Source: Sulfitobacter pontiacus (lineage in GTDB: Bacteria > Pseudomonadota > Alphaproteobacteria > Rhodobacterales > Rhodobacteraceae). From it: a stretch of DNA of 64,000 nt. The notes beneath the pieces are model-generated. The model had not been told where the DNA came from. It made no database searches and saw only the letters and a list, made by a program, of their open reading frames with translations. Below, one piece after another: positions 56,278 to 63,782 of the stretch. Positions within the stretch are counted from its first letter, which is position 1. Every line of letters starts with the position of its first letter. A program made the translations under genes and the position numbers. Location of the stretch: positions 2,939,501 to 3,003,500 of the forward strand of contig NZ_CP160849.1 in assembly GCF_040790665.1 (NCBI RefSeq). Direction: 5' to 3'.

Positions 56278-58325
56278 GCAATATTGAAACCGCAGAAAAG
56301 AGCTTCTTCAGCAGACGCAATGCGCTCTGAATTCCAAGGCTGTGTAATTAAACCGAACTCCAGAGTACGTTCGCCATTCATATTTTGAATGGCACAAATA
56401 GCGTTGCACACGACATCGTCGCGCCATTTAAGCTTCGCGGGGTCGCTTGTCTTCAAGCTGCGCCGCGCTGTGAGCCATTGCTGCGCATGCACCCCATCGA
56501 AAATACCAAGCACAGCCTGTACCTGATGCCACTCATCACCCAAGCGAACTTCGACGGCACCGATATCATTGGCCAGCCATCGTACATTCAAATCCTGCTT
56601 ACCAAATTTGTTGTACCAATTCGAAAGCATCTCCGAGTGGTATTTGACACCGAGAACTGTCACACCGTATTTATCCAGCTGCCGTTCAACTGTTGTACCA
56701 AAAGCGAGCCGGTCATTGCGTACGGATGGGCTTGCTTTCAACGGATAGTTGCCAACTTTCATGTCATCTTCCCATTGTTCGAGCGGTGTTTTACCTCCCA
56801 AGCCCGAGTGTGGCGTATTATGGTAAATATCTACAATCCACCGGACAAGGGCGAAACAAAGGTCCTCAGGCTTCAGACAGGCTCGTGCCTCTGCAGGATG
56901 ACTTCCTTTTTCCAGTACGGACGAGAACGTTCGGCCGTTCAACCGAGGCAAAAGGCCCATCGACGCTGTTCGGAAAAGGCGTTCTACGGTTCCCCTCATA
57001 CTTGGCAATCCAGCAATTGAACGTTCATGAGTGATGCCCAAGTCGCTACACGCGGCCAAGAAATTCAATGCTTTGAAGGCTGATCCATTATCGGTCACCA
57101 GCGTCTCTGGTGTAGCAGCCATATGCCATCCCGAAACAGCGCCGACGGCATCCGCCCAATCGCCTTTGTCGGAGGTCGTCATGCGGAGACAGTCAAGAGC
57201 TGCGCAGGAAGTCGGATTAAGGGTCAATTTCATACCCAAAACGCAGCGTGTCCGACAATCGATAGATGCCGTGATCCACCAGCGTCCCGATTTATCGTCG
57301 AGACCTAAACGTTGAAGCTCTTCCATCGTAAAGAGCGACTTGAGCCCTGAACCGGCCAGAATGGTGATCAAATCGATATTCCACTCATCCATCTCTACTC
57401 GTTCATATGGACGATAGACCTGCAACCCAGAGCTAACCGGTTTAAACATCTTTACTGCCTCTTCGTGCCCTTTCCTCTTCAAAACCACTTGGAACTTATC
57501 AATACTGCCGATTGCGTTGCGAACAGCTTGGCGAGAAGGAACTCGATGCGGTGTCAAGCCTTGAGCTTTGCGTTTCAGGTTCTCGTTGTGGAATGCTACT
57601 TTGACGTCGTCTGCCGTAGTCTTTTGGGATGGCCGGTTCAGCGATAGATAGCTTTCGTAAACAGTGCGCATCAGTAGCTCCTTCTCCTCGGCACTGAAGT
57701 AGCTTGTCCGGTTCCCTCGATTTGCAACGGAGTCGGCCAAACCTGTCATTCCGAAATCGTTGAACAAAGCGAGCCATTTTCGAAGCGTTCGCGGATGCAC
57801 AGGCGCTACCGACGGTGTGACGCACCCGCCACGAGGTTTTCGACGCAAACCATCGCGAATTTCGTTTTCGCGCAAAATTGTTTCAGGGCTTGGAGCCTCC
57901 TCTAACAAGAACGCTTGTGCGCGCCGACAAATTTCGGGCATATTCTCTTCAATCGAAGCATCATTCACTGACACAAGCGCTTCATCCCGCATTTCCACCA
58001 AAGCTGAAACCAAAGCGTGCCTTACATGAAGCCGCTTACGTTGTTTGACGGAAAGATGCGACATTTGAGTGCTAACGCCTGTAGGACGATGCGCCGCCAC
58101 ATCAGGGTTATAGAAATCAGGCTCATGCAAAATCTGTTTGCTAGCGTTCAAGCGAGAAAGAAGGCCAAAATCAAATGTTTCTGAGATGCCTGATCCGTCT
58201 GCATCCATCAAGACATAGCCATTTCGTGTTTGATGCGCCAAGCGCAAAGCACGCCCTCGGATCGTGATCTTGTCGTGAGGCTTGATGTGAAAACGGCCAA
58301 AGTAGGTTTCAGAGTAGCTGGTCAT
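56265..58325 (-). CDS. tnsB: TnsB/TniA-family DDE transposase, C-terminus cut by an IS
   Basis: A 686-residue remaining part of the transposase that cuts the 3' ends and joins them to the target. N-terminal HTH domains (PRTLRKWLALFNDFGMTGL, about 178-197) bind the transposon ends. The RNase-H-like core has the triad D313 (VEMDEWN), D412 (LVTDNGSAF) and E448 (GTVERLF) with a DD-35-E spacing. A beta-barrel follows up to about 610. The last two residues (LS) and stop come from the IS; 53 natural residues are lost. Its start overlaps the tnsA stop by 4 nt. Catalysis might be intact but coupling to TnsC is probably lost. Confidence 0.92.
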   Translation of the reverse strand: MTSYSETYFGRFHIKPHDKITIRGRALRLAHQTRNGYVLMDADGSGISETFDFGLLSRLNASKQILHEPDFYNPDVAAHRPTGVSTQMSHLSVKQRKRLHVRHALVSALVEMRDEALVSVNDASIEENMPEICRRAQAFLLEEAPSPETILRENEIRDGLRRKPRGGCVTPSVAPVHPRTLRKWLALFNDFGMTGLADSVANRGNRTSYFSAEEKELLMRTVYESYLSLNRPSQKTTADDVKVAFHNENLKRKAQGLTPHRVPSRQAVRNAIGSIDKFQVVLKRKGHEEAVKMFKPVSSGLQVYRPYERVEMDEWNIDLITILAGSGLKSLFTMEELQRLGLDDKSGRWWITASIDCRTRCVLGMKLTLNPTSCAALDCLRMTTSDKGDWADAVGAVSGWHMAATPETLVTDNGSAFKALNFLAACSDLGITHERSIAGLPSMRGTVERLFRTASMGLLPRLNGRTFSSVLEKGSHPAEARACLKPEDLCFALVRWIVDIYHNTPHSGLGGKTPLEQWEDDMKVGNYPLKASPSVRNDRLAFGTTVERQLDKYGVTVLGVKYHSEMLSNWYNKFGKQDLNVRWLANDIGAVEVRLGDEWHQVQAVLGIFDGVHAQQWLTARRSLKTSDPAKLKWRDDVVCNAICAIQNMNGERTLEFGLITQPWNSERIASAEEALFCGFNIAGLS

Positions 58326-58996
58326 TGTACGACCTCCATTTTGTTTACGAGAGTTTTGGGGTTGATAATTTCATGGTTCACAGGACGGAGATGATGATCC
58401 CGAACTAAACGGAGCAGAGCACGGTAGCCCTTCTCGTTTAGACCGGTCCTGACGGTTAGATCCCGAAGCGAAAGAGCTCCCGAAAGTTCAGATACGGTCT
58501 TCAAGGCAATGCGATCTGCTTCGGAATCAAGTTCGCGAACAGCCGCTAACTGCCTAGCGTTATTTTCGCTGATTGGATCGATGTCCCTCTCAGTGACCAA
58601 CCTGACCTCGTCACAGAATCCGGCATCAAGCGCATGACGTGTAACGTCCTGCATTTCTGCAAGAAATTTGCCGGAGAGAAGACGGACCTCAGGTTTGACG
58701 GTAAAGGCAATCTTGCGGCCATCGACGAAAACCGCGATAATGTCGAAGTAGTGTTTTTTGTGACTTGCACCCTCGCACCATTCGAAGAGCACCTGCTCTT
58801 TGATTTGCGCGACACCTGGCAAGTCATTCACCACAAACAAGGTACGCAGTTCGAGATGGGACTCCGCCTGAAATCGACGGCCGTTGTCACTTCCTAAAAT
58901 GACATGAGCCGTACAGTGGCCTTTGGAGGCCTTCGCAATAGATCGATCTGCCTGCGAAGCGGCAGGTAGTCGAATACCGGCTGTATTGGTATACAT
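58322..58996 (-). CDS. tnsA: TnsA-family endonuclease
   Basis: A 224-residue restriction-enzyme-fold nuclease that cuts the 5' ends of the element, so transposition is cut-and-paste. With the ATG at 58996 as residue 1, the acidic/lysine set is E49 (SHLELRT), D85 (HYFDIIAVFVDGRK) and K101 (FTVKPE). The C-terminal winged helix (LSLRDLTVRTGLNEKGYRALLRLVRDHHLRP) is also seen. The ATG at 58996 has GGGGAAG upstream. It is the first gene of the tns operon. Confidence 0.85.
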   Translation of the reverse strand: MYTNTAGIRLPAASQADRSIAKASKGHCTAHVILGSDNGRRFQAESHLELRTLFVVNDLPGVAQIKEQVLFEWCEGASHKKHYFDIIAVFVDGRKIAFTVKPEVRLLSGKFLAEMQDVTRHALDAGFCDEVRLVTERDIDPISENNARQLAAVRELDSEADRIALKTVSELSGALSLRDLTVRTGLNEKGYRALLRLVRDHHLRPVNHEIINPKTLVNKMEVVQ

Positions 58997-59011
58997 TTTT
59001 CTTCCCCACAC

Positions 59012-59914
59012 TTGACCAGGTGACAGCCCAAATCAGGGCAAATACACCAAGTCGATTTCGAATATGACGTGTGAAAGGCGGCTTAACCGCCGTATCAGAC
59101 GACTATTCGCGTGAGGGAATTGCTACGACGATAACTTTGGGTAATTGAAATTCCAACAAAGCTACAGTGCGCTTCGCTAACTCCAATAAAATAAGGATAG
59201 GATTTCATGATGAAGATTCCGATACCAATTGAACACTAAGTTAGGGATTCAAGGTAACGCTCAATCAAGGTAGCAATCGTTAGCCAAACAGATGATCGAG
59301 AGCCCTTTAAAGGCCCCATATCTGGGTAAGTGCAATATGATCAGCTACATTCTTCATACGTATATTTAAAAACAACTTTTTTGGAAGCGCAAGACCAAAA
59401 ATGGAAAAAATTGATTTTGCTAAGATATCATCAAATTTTGGGGGTCGGCAGAGGTGTAGAACCAACCTATTCATTCTTGCAGTCAAGTTGACTCAAAAAA
59501 TTGATTTTGAAGAAACATTCCCAAAAATGGTCATAACTCACATCAAACTTAGCGAGAGAATCATCTGAGAAACCGACATCGATATGAGGTGATTCGGTGG
59601 AAATGAAGCAGATATTGGATACGAAATTACCAATTTAGGGCACTAACGGCTTAAGGATAGCGAAATCAGAAAAGGTTTCGCTATCGTTTAATTTCCCCGC
59701 ATCCAATCCTTTTACAATTCATTGCATGATCCGGACAGAGGATTAGGCGTAGCCTAATCCTCTGAAATTATAATTCTGAATTTCAGCCTATCCATGGATA
59801 AGTTATCCTTATCAGATACTTATTGACTCGACCCCTTCCAAATCTCACAATTTACCCATCAGCGGATTGTCAGTTTTGATAGTCTGGAATTTGGGATTGG
59901 AAGTGGAGGATACA
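59012..59914. other. AT-rich non-coding stretch upstream of tnsA
   Basis: About 900 nt of AT-rich DNA with no supported gene. It should hold the tns promoter and perhaps the right transposon end (GGCGGCTTAACCGCC near 59078-59092). Two copies of AAAAAATTGATTTTG lie at 59405-59419 and 59495-59509, flanked outside by CCAAAAATGG copies at 59395-59404 and 59521-59530. Confidence 0.5.
59738..59818. repeat. cluster of three hairpins
   Basis: A perfect stem of GAGGATTAGGC and GCCTAATCCTC with loop GTA (59738-59762) is followed by CTGAAATT/AATTTCAG with a 9-nt loop (59762-59786) and by a short GATAA/TTATC hairpin (near 59798-59814). They could be part of a terminator/attachment site or a structured RNA. 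Confidence 0.45.
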
Positions 59915-60124
59915 ATGACGTTTGCGAACGAGATGAACGGAGGCTCAGATCAGCGCGTTCTAGAGTGCGGCGCAGGTTACACAAGGAACCCGTGCACTGG
60001 TCCGAGAGCCAACTGGGTAATGCCTGCTGAAATCTATCGCGATGGCGTTCTGCGAAATGGGAGTTATGCCAGCATTGCATTTTTGTACTTTCTGATGAAG
60101 AAATATCTTCAGTCGATAAGATAA
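59915..60124 (+). CDS. possible small protein, 69 residues
   Basis: The ATG at 59915 has a perfect GTGGAGG site five nt upstream. The product (MTFANEMNGGSDQRVLECGA, then a Gly/Asn/Pro-rich centre and FLYFLMKKYLQSIR at the end) has no recognised domain and no signal peptide; the end could be a short amphipathic or membrane helix. Codon use and AT-richness differ from chromosomal genes. It stands alone. The main support is the ribosome-binding site. Confidence 0.3.
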   Translation: MTFANEMNGGSDQRVLECGAGYTRNPCTGPRANWVMPAEIYRDGVLRNGSYASIAFLYFLMKKYLQSIR

Positions 60125-60754
60125 CATCCGCTATTGGCATATTTGATAGAAGTAAAAAATAGAATACATCCAGTTTATAATAGGCTGAAGAAAAACAGCC
60201 CCACCATTTTCAATGAATGAAACTATCTTGAACTAATTTTCCAAACGCATTGCGCGATTTCCTTCAGCGAGCTTTTACGCCTAACGTGAAAACACAGCCC
60301 AAGAATTCAGTTAGTACGCCCGAAGGAGCCCCCCCCCATAAACTATTGCTTGTAAATTTCGCTCAATTCCATGTCAGACTATTGGCACTATGTAGTTCGA
60401 AAGCTCCCCACTACTCGGGCTCGCCTACCAATACGCCCTCTACCACCTCGTCGAGCACCTCTAGTCTACATTGATCCTGATTATGGCATGGTCGACGGGG
60501 AGATCAGGCCTAGATCGTGAAACTGGGATCACCTTAAGCGTGGTCACCGAATTTTGCGTGATTACGTTATAAATCAACGAAGTATAAATGATCTCACGCT
60601 CACTAGGTACCAGTTGACGGAACAGCTTAACTCACAATTGTCGCGGTAGAAGCTTGACGGCGCAGATTATCTCGATCTATCAGTTAAGGATGACCTATAG
60701 ATTCCACATAACTCTGAGCGCTCGAATACCGTTTTAATTCTCAAACGGATTTTC
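60125..60754. other. AT-rich non-coding stretch
   Basis: About 630 nt with no supported gene. A short open frame at 60250-60474 has low-complexity composition and no ribosome-binding site. Confidence 0.45.
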
Positions 60755-60843
60755 GGGAGTGCCATGGTGGGACGCGGGATTTATACACCCTTCAGCAGTA
60801 GATGACTGTGTAGTCGACGGTTCAAATCCGTCCATTCCTACCA
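60755..60843 (+). tRNA. tRNA-like sequence, probably a degenerate type II tRNA
   Basis: The 3' half is well preserved: a T-arm GACGG-TTCAAAT-CCGTC with canonical loop, then CATTCCT, A and an encoded CCA. The 5' GGGAGTG (60755-60761) pairs with CATTCCT including two G-U pairs. The total of 89 nt and a GACT-GTGT-AGTC stem as long variable arm resemble tRNA-Leu or tRNA-Ser. The D-arm and especially the anticodon stem do not fold properly, so no anticodon can be given and it is likely to be a relic or attachment-site remnant. Confidence 0.35.
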
Positions 60844-60860
60844 ACCGTTTGGTTGGTAGG
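60837..60860. repeat. perfect inverted repeat over the tRNA-like 3' end
   Basis: CCTACCAACC and GGTTGGTAGG form a 10-bp stem with loop GTTT that includes the CCA end of the tRNA-like sequence. It could be a terminator stem or a recombination scar. Confidence 0.5.
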
Positions 60861-62132
60861 GTAACCGAACGAACAAAATTTAGGCCCCATTTAAAACTGA
60901 TGCGACTGTTCTCGCCCTTATTACAGATCTCATGTCAGTGATGACCGCTTCCGGTCACCTGAGACCTTGAGTAAAGTATGTCTGCTACGATAAAGCTGCG
61001 TATGGTGTCGAATTCTGATCAGCTTTGACCACGGAATTTGTAACTCCATCAGCTAGGCTATGGTTACATCAGCGTTATTTGCACCCATCCACAGTTCTCA
61101 GCATTGCACTCAAGGGTCTAATTTCCAGCGGCTTGCGAGCAGATAGAGCACATCGCACGACCTCTTACGGCCGCTTCCAATGCCTACTAGGCCCTGCCAC
61201 TTACCGGACTGTCCGGCAACAAGAACACGAACAGCGACGCTGGCGAATTGCCCTTGGTCAATCATACCAGTCTCTCGAAACACCGTTTACACACATGCCG
61301 CCTCAAGAGCACCGATATCGGGGACAGAACTTCGGACATCACGAATGCTCGCCATGCCCCACCTCCCTTTCCGTAGCTTTGAAATTTCATCATTCCGGGC
61401 TCTAACGGTTAACCAATGTGGGATCGGTTAGGGATTGGCGTTTTTGTGAGCGGGGGTTTCTTAAATCTGATCGCAATTGCGTATGTTAGGTCGATACTGC
61501 GACAGCAACGCACGCACATAATGAACTTATCGGCGGGTACGGATCCCCAGCAAAAGAGAGTAACTGTCCAAAATGTGAACTCCTCCCCTATATTATCGTA
61601 ACGAATGAGCGCTGACAGCATCACCACTATTTTCTTGCGGACTACCACGCAAGGTGGCCGGTTTTTTACCCTATTCTAATTATTGAAATAGGGTAAAAAT
61701 TTTTGCTGAATGAGAGGTTCCAGACTTGCTCGTTTTAGGACTGAAACTCAGCCTCTAAGTCATCGCAGAAAACCCCAACCATAAAGTAAATCAATCTACG
61801 TTCGCGCGAAAGTTTGAGATCCGGAAACCCTACAGCTTAAAGTGATACCTCTGCGTGCCTCACGGCATCAAAGTCACCCCATGTACAGGTAAAATCCAAT
61901 ATTGTGTTCGCGCTCCTCGTCAAGAAGGGCCGGAAGCTGACCTTCGTAGCGCTCTGCATTGAGACCCGTAGGGCGGATTTTGCTGCCTTATGCTGCGGGC
62001 GCACATCCTCCATTGCAGTTGAGAAGACCTTTTGGAGGAAGGGCGGAGAGCTGCCGTTCGGCGCGTCTTGGACGAATGGCAACTCTGCGCGGACGAGCTA
62101 ACTTCGCAGACTTTGGCTAGTTAAAGTGGGGT
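60861..62132. other. non-coding stretch with possible decayed genes
   Basis: About 1.27 kb without a supported gene. Protein-like frames on the minus strand around 61130-61370 (for example MASIRDVRSSVPDIGAL, then a stop) may be remnants. A perfect 10-bp stem TTACCCTATT/AATAGGGTAA at 61666-61696, flanked by T- and A-tracts, looks like a bidirectional terminator. Confidence 0.45.
61666..61696. terminator. possible bidirectional terminator
   Basis: TTACCCTATT (61666-61675... ) faces AATAGGGTAA (61687-61696) with an 11-nt loop. T-tracts before and A-tracts after would let it stop transcripts from either side. Confidence 0.5.
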
Positions 62133-63170
62133 TTACCTTTGTCGGCCATACAACTTGCGGAGCTCAACCACTCGCTCCATGGTCTTCTTCATTTGCACAT
62201 TGTCCGGCTCAATGTGTTCCCAAAATCGTGCTCTTCCTTCCAATTGCTCAATATAATTTGGAAAGAAAATTCTGCGTCGCGCTACGTGGCTAGATAATCC
62301 TGACGACCAGACGAAATACACGTCTCGTTTCAAATCACGGCGGAACTGCCTTGTCGGTCTCGGCTTGCCGGAGGTTATATCCAAGCCGGTTACGATCTTC
62401 TTGTCGCCTTCACACAAGAAACGAACTTTTTTCTCATTAACTTGGAAACCCTCACTAGCAATAACTTCGAAGAACAGTCTCCTAATCCCTTTGGGGATGG
62501 CTTTTCCAGAGATAACGATGTCATCCGCATACCTAGTGTATCTCAAACGCCTGGACTTGCAGATCTTCATGATCCTTTGATCCAAATCTCGGCAAATTAT
62601 ATTGCTTAGAAGTGGGCTAGATGCGGCTCCTTGCGGTAACTTTCGATCCAATGTGCAGAGGTTTGCCAGCAGAAAGGCTACATTCGAGGGATATCCGAAA
62701 TCAATAAAAACCTTAACCACCCTCGAAAAACCAATAGAGGGGAAAAAGTCCTTAAGGTCTATCTTGAGGACTTCCTTTCTGCCGCAATGCACGAGTGCGT
62801 TATCTAAAATAGAGACGCCTTCTCGATATCCAGTAGAGCAAACCGGCAGTCTGACCGAAGAAAGCACTTCACCGACTATCCAGCGCTGCACTTCAAGCAG
62901 TGATGGATAGGGGGCTTGAATTTCTCGCAAGCCTCCTGATCTCTTTCTGATCTTGAAACTTCGGTAGTAACTCTTGGCTCCAAATCCCATCGCGCTAAGG
63001 TCAGCCGGATTTCGCCCAACTAATACCGCTAGGTGGGAAGACTCAAAAATGGGTGGAACCCCATTTGAAATGCAGCGCCTTATATATGGCGTATAAGAGC
63101 GCACCAAATCACTTCGTAGCCCTATGTCTTCGAAATACTGATGCCACTTGTATAGTAAATTGTCGTTCAT
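62133..63170 (-). CDS. retron-type reverse transcriptase
   Basis: A 345-residue reverse transcriptase that would copy the adjacent ncRNA into branched msDNA. The retron-specific X motif NAxxH is NALVH (124-128), motif A is LKIDLKDFFPSI (about 135-146), LPQGAASSP (178-186) precedes motif C YTRYADDIVIS (YADD 214-217), and the Y motif VTG is at 260-262. Length and the absence of maturase, Cas or integrase domains support a stand-alone retron RT. The ATG at 63170 lies three nt after the a2 repeat of the ncRNA. It belongs to an operon with the two upstream genes. Confidence 0.92.
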   Translation of the reverse strand: MNDNLLYKWHQYFEDIGLRSDLVRSYTPYIRRCISNGVPPIFESSHLAVLVGRNPADLSAMGFGAKSYYRSFKIRKRSGGLREIQAPYPSLLEVQRWIVGEVLSSVRLPVCSTGYREGVSILDNALVHCGRKEVLKIDLKDFFPSIGFSRVVKVFIDFGYPSNVAFLLANLCTLDRKLPQGAASSPLLSNIICRDLDQRIMKICKSRRLRYTRYADDIVISGKAIPKGIRRLFFEVIASEGFQVNEKKVRFLCEGDKKIVTGLDITSGKPRPTRQFRRDLKRDVYFVWSSGLSSHVARRRIFFPNYIEQLEGRARFWEHIEPDNVQMKKTMERVVELRKLYGRQR

Positions 63171-63173
63171 AGC

Positions 63174-63398
63174 GTGGCCACCGCTACCAGATCTCTTCGA
63201 TGCTCGCATCGCTTACGCCTGAAATTCGATGAATTTCCATTTTCAGCATTGAAAATTGAAATTTCATCGTATTTCGGGCCTGCCGACGCAAGGAGGCACA
63301 GTAACACTTTCTTGAGAAACTCAAGAAATGTTACTGTAAGGCTTTCGCCCACCTTAACCGTAGAAGCGACTACACTTCTAAACGCTAGCGGTGACCAC
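63174..63398 (-). ncRNA. retron msr-msd RNA
   Basis: On the minus strand the 13-nt a1 repeat GTGGTCACCGCTA (63398-63386) and the a2 repeat TAGCGGTGGCCAC (63186-63174) pair fully with one G-U. Directly after a1, TAGCG contains the expected branching G (63385). The msr part shows a TAGAAG/CTTCTA hairpin (63361-63380) and a GGC-GAAA-GCC hairpin (63340-63349). The msd part has a 34-nt hairpin GTAACA...TGTTAC (63301-63334) and a 55-nt hairpin GAAAT...ATTTC (63221-63275). The layout and position upstream of the RT gene match known retrons. Confidence 0.88.
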
Positions 63399-63422
63399 TC
63401 TTCTGCCCGCATATCACACACT

Positions 63423-63782
63423 TTAGTCTCCTCCAATCCCAAAGTAGCGCTGCGATAGCTTTGAAACTCTAGGAGCGTATGGTTCAAACGGACTGATCTT
63501 GCTGCCCTTGAAGCGTTCTGGCACCTCTCTCCAAGTTTTCTTACCTCTGAAAGCAAACATTTCTTGATTGGCCTGAATCCAAGAAAGCCCAGCCTTCGTA
63601 AGGTGCAAAGAAACGCCTTTCGCGGCGATGAGGTTGAACTTTGTCAGGTTCCTAGTTGCCCTTGATAGGTCTTTAATCGAGACGCCGAACTTCAAGGTCA
63701 ACGAGGAAATGGTCACACCACCTTCTCCTCTGCGGGCCTGATCCAAAATTCTCAATTCAAGGGAGGATAGGCGATTTGTCAT
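63423..63782 (-). CDS. winged-helix-like DNA-binding protein of the retron operon
   Basis: A 119-residue protein with a helix-turn-helix pattern at about residues 6-60 (LSSLELRILDQARRGEGGVTISSLTLKFGVSIKDLSRATRNLTKFNLI, then a wing with LHLTKAGL). The rest is basic and aromatic. Its start overlaps the preceding gene's stop by 4 nt (ATGA) and its stop is 24 nt before the retron RNA. Several retron types carry a separate winged-helix protein together with an enzyme effector (nucleoside deoxyribosyltransferase- or phosphoribosyltransferase-like); this fits that layout. The assignment to a fold is from pattern alone. Confidence 0.65.
   Translation of the reverse strand: MTNRLSSLELRILDQARRGEGGVTISSLTLKFGVSIKDLSRATRNLTKFNLIAAKGVSLHLTKAGLSWIQANQEMFAFRGKKTWREVPERFKGSKISPFEPYAPRVSKLSQRYFGIGGD

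Larger units (their letters stand above)
51840..59100 (-). mobile_element. Tn7-like transposon core (tnsA-tnsB-tnsC-tniQ), outer limits approximate
   Basis: Four genes on the minus strand in the order TnsA endonuclease, TnsB DDE transposase, TnsC ATPase and TniQ/TnsD target selector define a Tn7-like element. All junctions overlap or touch. The region is AT-richer than the chromosome. The left limit lies between 51790 and 51860, next to the gene stub. The right limit is unsure: a 12-nt inverted match (ACGGCGGTT(T)AAG) at 51843-51855 and 59082-59093 could be part of the ends, but the element may extend further right and carry the retron as cargo. An IS256-family element interrupts tnsB, so the unit is probably inactive. 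Confidence 0.7.

Noticed and set aside
51950-59011. CRISPR-associated transposon
   Set aside because: No Cas12k or Cascade genes and no repeat-spacer array are visible; TniQ is long, of TnsD type.
61025-61405. 126-residue plus-strand frame
   Set aside because: It has no ribosome-binding site, a composition unlike real proteins (many Arg, His, Pro, Ser) and no recognisable motif.
61837-62101. Short overlapping frames on both strands before the retron RT
   Set aside because: No ribosome-binding site and no conserved-looking pattern. They are best left as part of the non-coding region.
62133-63209. Group II intron or diversity-generating retroelement
   Set aside because: The RT has no maturase or endonuclease domain and carries retron X/Y motifs; no template/variable repeat pair is seen, while a1/a2 repeats are.
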